Assembly (NCBI RefSeq): GCF_017741815.1
Contig: NZ_JAGHMF010000006.1
Coordinates: 1-39,494, forward strand
Direction of reading: 5' to 3'
Length of the DNA: 39,494 nucleotides
DNA from: Rhizobium sp. 16-488-2b
GTDB lineage: Bacteria; Pseudomonadota; Alphaproteobacteria; Rhizobiales; Rhizobiaceae
Shown: positions 1 to 7,738 of the stretch, piece after piece
Layout of the letters: each line of letters begins with the position of its first letter
Position numbering within the stretch: position 1 is the stretch's first letter
Notes under the pieces: generated by a model
The model's database searches: none
What the model was told of the DNA's origin: nothing
Seen by the model: the letters and a program-made list of their open reading frames with translations, nothing else
Program-made: the position numbers and the translations under genes

Positions 1-467
1 CCTCCGCCATGGCCACGGCCTCCTCCGCCGTGACCGCCCCCACCACCCCCACCGCCGCCGCCCTTGCCACGGCCATTGCGGGAAGACGCCTGCGTGCCTT
101 TGCCAGTGTCGTCAGGGAATTCGACCTCCGCCGTGGACTTGACGACCGTGTTGGCCCGGTATGGAACGATGCTGACCGCGCCCAATTCACCCTCGGTCTT
201 CTGGCAAGTGTAGCGGGTGCTGCCGCCATTGCGGATCAGGACGTCGTTGCCGCCCTTGCTTTTGACGAAAGCCATGTCGTGGCCGACGAGCCGCGCGCTT
301 TTCTTTCCGAGCTTCTCGCTCTTCATCTGGTAGAAGGTGCCGTTGACGCTGAGGACCGATTTTTCCCAGTAGACATCGACCGAGGGACTGCCGCCGCATT
401 TCTGATAGGCCTCGGCACTCCCCGACACGAGAATGGTCGCCGCCGCCACGATGAGATGTAGACGCAT
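1..467 (-). CDS. Secreted protein with Gly/His-rich tail, partial (runs off window)
   Basis: An open frame on the minus strand from ATG at 467 to the window edge (155 codons, no stop). It starts MRLHLIVAAATILVSG, a clear Sec signal peptide ending near SAEA, so the product is likely periplasmic or secreted. The mature part has two cysteines (KCGG and YTCQK) that could form a disulfide. The last visible ~30 residues become a Gly run broken by His and Arg (GRGKGGGG..., HGGGGRGHGG). A purine-rich stretch (GGGAGAGAGGGGCAG) before the ATG is a good ribosome site and decides the start. I do not recognise the family. The Gly-rich end is the same DNA that produces an Ala/Thr-rich plus-strand frame at 9-461, which I regard as a shadow. 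Confidence 0.72.
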   Translation of the reverse strand, partial: MRLHLIVAAATILVSGSAEAYQKCGGSPSVDVYWEKSVLSVNGTFYQMKSEKLGKKSARLVGHDMAFVKSKGGNDVLIRNGGSTRYTCQKTEGELGAVSIVPYRANTVVKSTAEVEFPDDTGKGTQASSRNGRGKGGGGGGGGGGHGGGGRGHGG

Positions 468-649
468 CTGCCCCTCTCTCCCATTTTCGCCGACGGCCAA
501 GGCGCCGCGGAGCTCCTCGGGTGAAAGCTTGAGCCTGTTGGCTGAGAAAGCAATTCGGAAATAGGACGTAGCGCCCGCGCCGATTGCTGCGGCCTGGCCG
601 CAGTGGTAGGATTAAATCGCACCTCCAGACGCCAACGCGGGAGCCACAC

Positions 650-913
650 ATGGAAAAGCTCAGCATCACGCTGCCAACGGAAATGGTCGATGTGATCAAT
701 GCCGAGATCGATGCAGGCGCCTTCGCCTCGACCAGCGAAGTCATCCGCGCCGCCATGCGCGCCTGGATGCGCCAGGAGGAAGAGCACAAGGAACGCATCG
801 CCGCCATAAGGGCGCGCGTGCAGGAATCGCTCGATGATCCCCGGCCGAGCCTGAGCATCGAGGAAATCGATGACTGGCTGGAGACGCTTGCGGTCGAGCC
901 GAGCCGGCAATGA
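650..913 (+). CDS. ParD-like ribbon-helix-helix antitoxin
   Basis: An 87-residue protein. Its N-terminus (MEKLSITLPTEMVDVINAEI) is the beta strand plus first helix of a ribbon-helix-helix DNA-binding fold. It is followed by the typical ParD/CopG segment 'FASTSEVIRAAMRAW' and a charged C-terminal tail that would wrap the toxin. It would bind DNA as a dimer and neutralise the partner toxin. The ATG at 650 is chosen because it starts exactly at the RHH strand; an upstream in-frame ATG at 584 adds 22 unrelated residues. The stop overlaps the toxin start (ATGA, 910-913), the usual coupling of antitoxin and toxin. Autorepression of the shared promoter is expected from the family but no operator was identified. 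Confidence 0.88.
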   Translation: MEKLSITLPTEMVDVINAEIDAGAFASTSEVIRAAMRAWMRQEEEHKERIAAIRARVQESLDDPRPSLSIEEIDDWLETLAVEPSRQ

Positions 914-1224
914 AGGCTTACGGTGTCACGTTCCGCGGAGCGGCGCAGCGCGACCTGAAATCGATCTTCGACTATGTTCTCGAGCGAAGCGGCAGTCGGC
1001 AAACGGCCGTTTTGTATCTTAAGCGATTGCGGGATCGCTGCAGCCGCATAGGCGACGCCCCATTTGGCGGCGTTGCGCGACCTGATCTTGGTGCCAATTT
1101 GCGCCTAGCTGTTTTCGAGCGCAGCATCGTCATTCTCTACCGCGTCGAGGCCGAAACCATCCTCATCACCAACATCTTTTCCGGCGGTCGCGACTACGAA
1201 ACGCTGATGCGCGATCATCGCTGA
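910..1224 (+). CDS. ParE/RelE-family toxin
   Basis: A 104-residue basic protein of the ParE/RelE fold. Visible family marks are the N-terminal 'FRGAAQRDLKSIFDYVLERSG', the central 'LRDRCSRIGDAPFGGVARPDLG', and the C-terminal strands 'RSIVILYRVEAETILITNIF' ending in GGRDYETL. ParE toxins poison DNA gyrase, whereas RelE toxins cleave mRNA. The pairing with a ribbon-helix-helix antitoxin and the 'PDLGANLR' segment favour ParE, but the target cannot be read from sequence. It is translationally coupled to the antitoxin by a 4-base overlap. No mobile-element remnants flank the pair, so it looks like a resident chromosomal module. Confidence 0.87.
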   Translation: MKAYGVTFRGAAQRDLKSIFDYVLERSGSRQTAVLYLKRLRDRCSRIGDAPFGGVARPDLGANLRLAVFERSIVILYRVEAETILITNIFSGGRDYETLMRDHR

Positions 1225-1387
1225 TACACCCATACGCTGAGCTCACATCAGCCTTGCCATTTCAGCATAACCCCGCCACATTTGCGGGCGTATATAAAAA
1301 CTTCATTCACCCTTGGCGCTTTGCCATTTCATGCCCGCGGCGATTGCCTTCGCGCTTGAGCCGCGTCTTCGCGAGCGATCCCTGACG

Positions 1388-2839
1388 ATGTCGGATCAGA
1401 TCTACCAGGCGGCTGTCGTTGGACGACCGCAACTCAATTTCCGCTTGATTGCGATGATCGTTGCCAGCGCCATGTTCATGGAGCAGCTGGACGCCACGGT
1501 TCTGGCCACCGCACTTCCCACCATGGCGCGCGATTTCGGCGTCAGCGCACCGTCGATGAGTATCGCGCTGACGTCCTATCTGCTCAGCCTCGCCATCTTC
1601 ATTCCGGCAAGCGGCCTGATTGCCGATCGCTTCGGCTCGCGCACCGTCTTCCGCTGGGCCATCGTCGTCTTCGTTCTCGGCTCGATCTGCTGCGCGCTCT
1701 CGCCCAATCTCTGGTGTCTGGTGTTTGCCCGCCTGCTGCAGGGGCTCGGTGGCGCCATGATGATGCCGGTCGGCCGGCTCGTGCTTTTGCGCAGCGTCGC
1801 CCGCAAGGACATGGTCAATGCCATGTCGTGGCTGCTGGTGCCGGCGCTGATCGGCCCGATCCTCGGCCCACCCGTTGGCGGCATGATCGTCACCTATCTC
1901 GACTGGCGCTGGATCTTCTACATCAACGTGCCGATCGGCATCCTCGGCTTCGTCCTGGTCTCGATCTTCATCGAGAACTTCAAGGGCGAGACGAAGAAGC
2001 GCTTCGACACCATCGGCTTCATCCTCTCGGGCATCGCGCTCGGTTCGCTGCTTTTCGGCTTCGAGAGCTCCAGCCGTCCGGGCGAGGGGATGTTCGCGCT
2101 GTTCCTGATCGTGATCGGCGTGCTCTTCGGCATCGCCTATCTCAAGCACGCGCGCAAGCATCCCGCGCCGATCATGGATTTCTCGCTGATGAAGGTGCCG
2201 AGCTTCGGCACGTCCGTCATCGCCGGCTCGCTCACCCGCATCACCCAGGGCGCGCAACCCTTCCTGCTGCCGCTCTATTTCCAGCTCGGCTTCGGCCTCT
2301 CCGCCGCCAAGGCCGGCCAGCTGGTGACGGCAGCGGCCATCGGCTCCATGGCGATGAAGGCCTTCGCGCCGAGGATCCTGCGCCGCTTCGGCTTCCGCAA
2401 CGCGCTGGTCTTCAACGGCTTCACCGCAACCTTCGGCTATGCGCTCTGCGCCTTCTTTAGGCCCGATTGGCCGCTCGGGCTGATCTTCGCGGTGCTCGTC
2501 ATGTGCGGCTTCTTCATGTCGTTCCAGTTCACCGCCTACAACACGGTCGCCTATGACGCGATCGAGCGCGACCGCATGAGCGCCGCTACCAGCTTTTACG
2601 TGACCTTCCAGCAGCTGATGCTGTCGCTCGGCATCTGCGTCGGCGCCTTCGTGCTGCATGTCTCGATGTCGGCAACCGGCAGCGGCGACACGCCGCAACT
2701 GCACGACTTCTCGGCCGCCTTCCTGTTCGTGACCGCGGTCTCGCTCACCGCCACCTTCTGGAACCTGCGCTTCTCACGCACTGCCGGCGCCGATATCAGC
2801 GGCCACGGCGGCAACAAGGCTGCCCACGCCGAGCATTGA
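1388..2839 (+). CDS. MFS drug exporter, DHA2-type (14 TM)
   Basis: A 483-residue integral membrane protein of the major facilitator superfamily, DHA2 drug:H+ antiporter group. Motif D1/A-type residues are visible: 'MEQLDATVLATALPTMARDF' in TM1, 'GLIADRFGSRTVFRWAIV' in loop 2-3, 'RLLQGLGGAMMMPVGRLVLL' in TM4 and motif C 'GPILGPPVGGMI' in TM5, the antiporter signature. 'LDWRWIFYINVPIG' after TM5 is diagnostic of EmrB/QacA-like proteins. The likely role is proton-driven export of hydrophobic toxicants across the inner membrane; no periplasmic adaptor (EmrA-like) gene adjoins it. I chose ATG 1388 (MSDQIYQ) because residues from an upstream in-frame ATG at 1313 look non-coding. The Shine-Dalgarno signal is weak. 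It stops 4 bases before the end of the convergent next gene. Confidence 0.9.
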   Translation: MSDQIYQAAVVGRPQLNFRLIAMIVASAMFMEQLDATVLATALPTMARDFGVSAPSMSIALTSYLLSLAIFIPASGLIADRFGSRTVFRWAIVVFVLGSICCALSPNLWCLVFARLLQGLGGAMMMPVGRLVLLRSVARKDMVNAMSWLLVPALIGPILGPPVGGMIVTYLDWRWIFYINVPIGILGFVLVSIFIENFKGETKKRFDTIGFILSGIALGSLLFGFESSSRPGEGMFALFLIVIGVLFGIAYLKHARKHPAPIMDFSLMKVPSFGTSVIAGSLTRITQGAQPFLLPLYFQLGFGLSAAKAGQLVTAAAIGSMAMKAFAPRILRRFGFRNALVFNGFTATFGYALCAFFRPDWPLGLIFAVLVMCGFFMSFQFTAYNTVAYDAIERDRMSAATSFYVTFQQLMLSLGICVGAFVLHVSMSATGSGDTPQLHDFSAAFLFVTAVSLTATFWNLRFSRTAGADISGHGGNKAAHAEH

Positions 2840-2843
2840 GAGC

Positions 2844-3788
2844 TCAGGCCGCGGGCACACAAGCCTCGCAGATCGCCGCCACATGGCGGTGATCAGTGCC
2901 GCAACAGCCTCCGACAATCCGGATGCTGGGCATATTCCGCAGCAACACCCGATACCGCTCCCCGAAATCTGAGGGATCGCCGGCATCGAGCGTCTCGCTT
3001 TCGTCGAGTTCCGCATGGCTCATCCGCGAAGCATTGGCGCGCAGCCCGCCGATGCGCCGCGTCCAGCCGCTGTCCGCGTCGAGCGCGCCGGCAAAATGCG
3101 TCGGGTGCGCGCAGTTGATCATGTAGTAGGCCGGCGAGCCGCCGGTCGCCGCATCCGTGGTCTCGATCGCATCCTGCAGGCTCCGCCCTGTCACCAGCCG
3201 GCCGTCTGTCTCCACCGTAAACGAGATCGCGCAGGGCATATGGCTCGCCGTCGCCGCGCGCGCCACGCCAATCGCCTCGTCGATGTTCGTCAGCGTATAG
3301 GCGGCCACCATGTCGGCCTCGCTTTCCGCGAAGCTTCTGATCTGAGCGCCATGATAATCCTCGGCCTCGGCAGCATTCATGTTACCCGCCTTGTAGCCAT
3401 CGCCACGCGGCCCGATCGCCCCTGAGATCACGATCGGCCGCCCCGGCTCCTCGTATCTGTCGCGAAGCGGCAGCAGCAGATCGATCGAGGCCAGGTTCAC
3501 CCGGTGCAGCGCCGCGGCGTCATAGCCGAGCTTCGCGCCCCAGTCGGGATTGGCGCGCCATGTCGGCGTGTCCAGGATGAAGCCGGTCCGGTGCTTGCGG
3601 GCAATGTCGAGATAGCGGCGATAGTAGACCAGCAACCGGTCCCGCCCTTCCTCGTCGTCAACCATCACGAAGGAGGCGAAATGCGGCAGCTCCATCCCGT
3701 CGTGAAAGATGAAGGTCGTCTCCATGCCCCCGTCACTCGCATAAAACCCGCCGTCGAGCTGCGGCAGATGCGCTCTGTACTTCGCCAT
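2844..3788 (-). CDS. Homocysteine S-methyltransferase family protein
   Basis: A 314-residue soluble enzyme of the homocysteine-binding (MHT/BhmT) family. It transfers a methyl group from S-methylmethionine, SAM or a betaine to homocysteine thiolate bound to zinc. The three expected zinc cysteines are present: Cys226 in 'MINCAHP' and Cys295/Cys296 in 'VGGCCGTD'. The N-terminal DGG motif (SDGGMET) is slightly variant. 'GAIGPRGDGYKAG' is the family's conserved loop. The ATG at 3788 has GGGAGGG six bases upstream; the in-frame start at 3806 would remove that site from the leader. The gene is convergent with the MFS exporter and stands alone, so the methyl donor and pathway cannot be inferred from context. 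Confidence 0.88.
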   Translation of the reverse strand: MAKYRAHLPQLDGGFYASDGGMETTFIFHDGMELPHFASFVMVDDEEGRDRLLVYYRRYLDIARKHRTGFILDTPTWRANPDWGAKLGYDAAALHRVNLASIDLLLPLRDRYEEPGRPIVISGAIGPRGDGYKAGNMNAAEAEDYHGAQIRSFAESEADMVAAYTLTNIDEAIGVARAATASHMPCAISFTVETDGRLVTGRSLQDAIETTDAATGGSPAYYMINCAHPTHFAGALDADSGWTRRIGGLRANASRMSHAELDESETLDAGDPSDFGERYRVLLRNMPSIRIVGGCCGTDHRHVAAICEACVPAA

Positions 3789-3878
3789 ATCGGTCCCTCC
3801 CGGCAAGCAGGAAACAGATGCGATGTCATTCTGATTTAGTGAAGACTAAAATAACGCGCCGCCGCCGTAAAGCGGGTC

Positions 3879-4400
3879 TCAGCCATCTTCCATCGCGGCC
3901 GCCATTTCGGCGAGCTTGCGAACGGTATTGATGTTGCGCGATGTGCCGGCATTGAGCGCCGGCAGCTTGAGCTTCGATTTCCCGGAGCCGATGGGATAGT
4001 GCACATAAATCTCCCGCCCATCGACGACAGCCTCCTCTCCGTCAGGCGCCACCATCCTGTCGAGCGCATCCTTCGGCGCAATCTCGGGCAGGAAGCTGAC
4101 GAGCAGAAAACTCGGCTTGGCATCGGGGAAGGGCGCCTTGCCGACGATCGCCTCCATCTCCTTGCGGCTGCGCACCGTCACGCCGGGCTTCTTGCCCAGC
4201 ACTTCGCCGAGTGCGCCATCCAACACGCGTGCGACATCGGCTTCCTTGGCGTTTGCGCGAAACAGCACGTTGCCGCTCTGGATATAGGTCTTGACGTCGG
4301 TGAAGCCGAGCCGTTCGCAGATCGCCTTCAGCTCCGTCATGGGGAGCTTGCCGGTGCCGCCGACATTGATGGCACGGAGGAGGGCAATGTAGACGGGCAT
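3879..4400 (-). CDS. DUF1697 family protein
   Basis: A 173-residue cytoplasmic protein matching DUF1697: it begins 'MPVYIALLRAINVGGTGKLP', continues with 'ELKAICERLGFTDVKTYIQSGNV' and ends with 'SRNINTVRKLAEMA', all typical of the family. The biochemical function is not established. The start at 4400 follows AAGGAGACACC, a strong ribosome site. The gene lies between the methyltransferase and a RIME-like repeat that begins about 30 bases upstream of its start, so its promoter must lie within or beyond the repeat. Confidence 0.88.
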   Translation of the reverse strand: MPVYIALLRAINVGGTGKLPMTELKAICERLGFTDVKTYIQSGNVLFRANAKEADVARVLDGALGEVLGKKPGVTVRSRKEMEAIVGKAPFPDAKPSFLLVSFLPEIAPKDALDRMVAPDGEEAVVDGREIYVHYPIGSGKSKLKLPALNAGTSRNINTVRKLAEMAAAMEDG

Positions 4401-4432
4401 GGTGTCTCCTTCCGTTGGCGGGGGATCAAGAA

Positions 4433-4624
4433 TTACCCCCCTCTGTCCTGCCGGACATCTCCCCCACAAGGGGGGAGATCGACTCGCGATTAAGGTCTAC
4501 GCCAAACAATCAAGGTAGGAGCGAGCGGCCGCGCCCAGCCAATCTCCCCACCTGTGGGGGGCGCGGAGCGCGGGCCGAGACAAGCGGCTCGGCCCCGGCA
4601 GCCCGGCAGGGCAGAGGGGGTACC
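4433..4624. repeat. RIME-like palindromic intergenic element, copy 1 (with inserted hairpin)
   Basis: The left arm (ccctctgtcctgccgg, then catctcccccacaagggggg) and the right arm (aatctccccacctgtgggg ... gcccggcagggcagaggg) are inverted relative to each other. They match copies at 8679-8832 and 24259-24412. I assign it to the RIME class (Rhizobium-specific intergenic mosaic elements) by resemblance. This copy is longer than the other two: its right arm is interrupted around 4565-4600 by a GC-rich piece containing a perfect inverted repeat, GGGCCGAG (4572-4579) and CTCGGCCC (4588-4595). Confidence 0.85.
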
Positions 4625-4645
4625 CCACGGCACCCCGCAAGCGGA

Positions 4646-6775
4646 TTACATCTTCCCTGCCACCTTCACCGCAAACGCATACTCGAACGCAACCTCTTCG
4701 AGCCGCTGAAACCGCCCCGACGCCCCGCCGTGGCCGGCGTCCATGTTGGTCTTCAGCAACACCGGCGCGCCGCTGGTCGATTTGTCGCGCAGCTTTGCCA
4801 CCCACTTGGTCGGCTCCCAATAGGTCACGCGTGGGTCCGTAAGCCCGCTCAGCGCCAGGATCGGCGGGTAGGGCTTGGCTTCGACATTGTCGTAGGGCGA
4901 GTAAGCGGCGATCTGCTCGTACTCTTCGCGGCTGTCGATCGGGTTGCCCCATTCCGGCCATTCCGGCGGGGTCAGAGGCAGCGTGTCGTCGAGCATGGTG
5001 TTCAACACGTCGACAAAGGGAACGGCGGCGATGACGCCGGCGAATTTTTCCGGCGCCATGTTCGAGATCGCGCCCATCAGCATGCCGCCGGCCGAGCCAC
5101 CCTCGGCGATGATGTTTGCGTAAGACGTGAACTTCTGTTGATTCAGATAGTCGGCCGCCGCGATGAAGTCCTTGAAGGTGTTGGTCTTCTTCTCCATCTT
5201 GCCGTCTTCGTACCACGCAAAACCCTTGTCCTTGCCGCCGCGGATATGGGCGATGGCATAGACGAAGCCGCGGTCGACGAGCGACAGGCAGTTCGTGTTG
5301 AAGCTCGCCGGAATGGTCACGCCATAGGCGCCGTAGCCGTAGAGCAGGCAGGGGGCAGAGCCGTCGAGCGGCGTGTCCTTGCGATAAAGCAGCGTCACCG
5401 GCACCTCGACGCCGTCCCAACCAGGCGCGAAGACGCGGCGGGTGACGTAGTCGTCGATATTGTGGCCCGAGGGCACTTCCTGCGTCTTCAACAGCGTGCG
5501 CTCGCGCGTCACCATGTTGTAGTCGTAGAGCTGCGACGGCGTCGTCATCGAGGAGTAGGAGAAGCGGATCACGTCGCTGTCGTATTCGGCGGCACCCTGC
5601 AGGCCGAGCGAATAGGCCTCTTCCGCAAAGCCGATTGCGTGCTCCTCGCCAGTCGCCCGGTCGCGGATCATGATCTGCGGCAGGCCGTCCTTGCGCTCCA
5701 GCCAGAGCAGGTGGCGGGCATAGGCCATGTGGCTGATGATCAGCGTGCCCGGCTTGTGCGGCACCACCTCGCGCCAGTTCTCCTTGCCTGGATTATCGAC
5801 CGGCGCTTCCATGATCTTGAAATCCTTGGCGTCGCCGTCGTTGGTCAGGATGTAGAACACGTCGCCGCCCTCGGTCAGCGTGTACTCGATACCCTCTTCG
5901 CGCTTCGCCACCATCTTCGGCTTGGCGGTAAGGTCGCTGGTCGGGATCAGCAGGTATTCCGAGGTCTCGTGGTCGTGAATGTCGATGAAGATGAAGTCGT
6001 CGAGCAGCGAGCCGCCGACGCCCATGAAGAAGCCCGCATCCTCTTCCTCGTAGACCAGACGGTCTTCCGACTGCGGCGTGCCGATGATGTGGTGGAACAC
6101 CTTCGAAGGGCGGTGGTTCTCGTCGAGCGCCGAGTAGAAGAAGCTCTTGCCATCGGGCGCCCAGGCGCCGCCGCCGCCGGTGTTCTCGATCAGATCGGGA
6201 AGGTCCTCCCCGGTCTTCAGGTCGCGAACCTTCAGCGTGTAGAACTCCGAGCCCTTGTCGTCATAGCCCCAGATGCCGCGATCGTGATCGGTGGAATGGT
6301 CGATGCCGGCCAATCGGAAATAGGCCTTGCCCTCGGCCTCCTTGTCGCCGTCGAGCAGCACGGTGCGCTGGCTCTCGTCCTTGATGTCGGCGTCGCGCGG
6401 AATGCGGAAATAGCGCGGCTGCTCGCCGCCGGTCACGAAGAAGGTGCCGTAGGCGAAAGGCCCGTCCTTCATCGGGATCGAGCTGTCGTCTTCCTTGATA
6501 CGCCCGCGCATCTCGGCAAACAGCGTCTTCTGCAGCGGCTTGGTGTCTTCCATCGCCGCGTTCATATAGGCGTTTTCCGCCTCCAGATGCTTGCGGATCT
6601 CGGGGTCGAGGATCGAGGGATCCTTGAACATCGCCTGCCAGTTGTCGGCGCGCAGCCAGGCGTAATCGTCCGTGCGGGTGATGCCATGGCGCGTGTCGGA
6701 ATGCGGCTTCTTCGGCGCAACGGGCGGGTTCGGCAGGTTCTTGAAGACGGACAAGGGGAGCTCCGGGGTCGGCAT
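4646..6775 (-). CDS. ptrB: Oligopeptidase B (prolyl oligopeptidase family S9A)
   Basis: A 709-residue soluble serine peptidase that cuts short peptides after Arg/Lys. An N-terminal beta-propeller gate (roughly residues 50-410) precedes the alpha/beta-hydrolase domain. The catalytic triad is visible: Ser561 in 'EGGSAGGMLMG', Asp647 in 'SGLTDPRVTYW' and His682 in 'DAGHGGASGR'. 'DDYAWLR' near the N-terminus and 'RRVFAPGWDGVEVPVTLLYR' at the linker are family marks. Length fits oligopeptidase B (about 680-720). The ATG at 6775 (MPTPELPLS) is preferred over a TTG at 6817 although its ribosome site is weak. The only neighbours are an unrelated upstream divergent gene and the RIME repeat just past its stop. 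Confidence 0.93.
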   Translation of the reverse strand: MPTPELPLSVFKNLPNPPVAPKKPHSDTRHGITRTDDYAWLRADNWQAMFKDPSILDPEIRKHLEAENAYMNAAMEDTKPLQKTLFAEMRGRIKEDDSSIPMKDGPFAYGTFFVTGGEQPRYFRIPRDADIKDESQRTVLLDGDKEAEGKAYFRLAGIDHSTDHDRGIWGYDDKGSEFYTLKVRDLKTGEDLPDLIENTGGGGAWAPDGKSFFYSALDENHRPSKVFHHIIGTPQSEDRLVYEEEDAGFFMGVGGSLLDDFIFIDIHDHETSEYLLIPTSDLTAKPKMVAKREEGIEYTLTEGGDVFYILTNDGDAKDFKIMEAPVDNPGKENWREVVPHKPGTLIISHMAYARHLLWLERKDGLPQIMIRDRATGEEHAIGFAEEAYSLGLQGAAEYDSDVIRFSYSSMTTPSQLYDYNMVTRERTLLKTQEVPSGHNIDDYVTRRVFAPGWDGVEVPVTLLYRKDTPLDGSAPCLLYGYGAYGVTIPASFNTNCLSLVDRGFVYAIAHIRGGKDKGFAWYEDGKMEKKTNTFKDFIAAADYLNQQKFTSYANIIAEGGSAGGMLMGAISNMAPEKFAGVIAAVPFVDVLNTMLDDTLPLTPPEWPEWGNPIDSREEYEQIAAYSPYDNVEAKPYPPILALSGLTDPRVTYWEPTKWVAKLRDKSTSGAPVLLKTNMDAGHGGASGRFQRLEEVAFEYAFAVKVAGKM

Positions 6776-7036
6776 TTCAGGTTGTGAAGAGATAGAGACG
6801 CAAGCGCTGTCGATCAAGCGGCAAAAGCCACGCGCAAGAGTGCCATGCGACGCTCGCTAAATGGTGACTGTGCAAAACCCAAGCAATCCTCACCTTGCCT
6901 TGATGTGACCACAATATTTAAGAAAGTCCGCTCCCATCGTGCGGAATTCTGCCATGGGCGGGCGGCCCTCAAAGCTGCCTCTGCTGAACCGGCCGCGCAG
7001 CATTCCGGAATGAGCTTGCAAAGGATTTCTTCAGTA

Positions 7037-7441
7037 ATGCCGAAACGTATCGCCCTTGTTCTGACCGCTCTCAGCCTTGCCGCCTCCGCCTTTGCACCCA
7101 CCGCCTTCGCCGTCGATCCGGCGATCAAGAAGCAGCTCGAAAAGCTCGACCCCGCGACGCGCCTCGAACAGAGCTGCGACACCGAGGCCATGAGCCGCAT
7201 CAACAAGGACGCCACCGGCTACAAGCCGGACAAGGTGATCGCCTACACCTTCAAGGACCCGGTCCCGAGCGACGACCGACTGGAAGCCCCGGGCGCTGTG
7301 TTTCGCAGCAAGGGCGATTGGTATCACCTGTCCTACAGCTGCATCACCGGCCCCCAGCACATCAATGTGCGCGAGCTGAGCTACCAGATCGGCGACAAGG
7401 TTCCGCGCGACAAGTGGACCAAATATTACCTCTACGACTGA
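7037..7441 (+). CDS. DUF930 family exported protein
   Basis: A 134-residue protein with a signal peptide (MPKRIALVLTALSLAASAFAP, cleavage near AFAVD). The mature domain matches DUF930 of rhizobia: 'KLDPATRLEQSCDTEAMSRI', 'YKPDKVIAYTF', 'APGAVFRSKGDWYHLSYSC'. Two cysteines (SCD and SCI) probably form a disulfide in the periplasm. Function is unknown. The start is uncertain: ATG 7037 sits right at the signal peptide with AAGGA about 11 bases upstream, while ATG 7010 would add nine residues and the frame stays open to 6845. It is followed 33 bases later by a hairpin terminator. Confidence 0.83.
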   Translation: MPKRIALVLTALSLAASAFAPTAFAVDPAIKKQLEKLDPATRLEQSCDTEAMSRINKDATGYKPDKVIAYTFKDPVPSDDRLEAPGAVFRSKGDWYHLSYSCITGPQHINVRELSYQIGDKVPRDKWTKYYLYD

Positions 7442-7473
7442 GCCGGCAGCAGCCTCTCGTCCAGACCAAAGCA

Positions 7474-7502
7474 AAACGGCGGCCCTGATGGAGCCGCCGT
7501 TT
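7474..7502 (+). terminator. Hairpin terminator after the DUF930 gene
   Basis: A perfect 10-bp inverted repeat AAACGGCGGC (7474-7483) / GCCGCCGTTT (7493-7502) with a 9-base loop, starting 33 bases after the DUF930 stop. It ends in TTT but lacks a longer T tract. The rest of 7503-7738 shows no gene I can support. Confidence 0.65.
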
Positions 7503-7738
7503 CGCATTCGTGTAGACTGAGACGCTCAATCAAGTCACTGCCGGATGTGGAAAAAGCCCGCGCCGCCTTCGATGAGCGTTCGGCCGGCTGACCGCACTTG
7601 CCGCGCGGCGGCTACTTATTTATCGACTGAAACAGCAATGCGCCGAACCGGCCGTAAATTTGCCGTGGAAGCGGCCGATGCGATCATTCTACGGCTGCTG
7701 CCATCTGAACTCGGTTTGAACTCCACGGTCCCGGCACA

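Noticed and set aside
9..461. Plus-strand frame of 150 codons, Ala/Thr-rich
   Set aside because: It is antisense to a minus-strand frame with a signal peptide, a ribosome site and a start at 467, and its composition is that of a GC-rich shadow.
1307..2704. 465-codon minus-strand frame opposite the MFS exporter
   Set aside because: Its His/Arg/Glu/Asp-rich composition without domains is typical of the antisense of a GC-rich membrane protein; the plus strand encodes a clear transporter.
4415..6787. 790-codon plus-strand frame opposite oligopeptidase B
   Set aside because: The minus strand holds an intact catalytic triad and full family length. The plus frame begins in a RIME repeat and has no recognisable domain.
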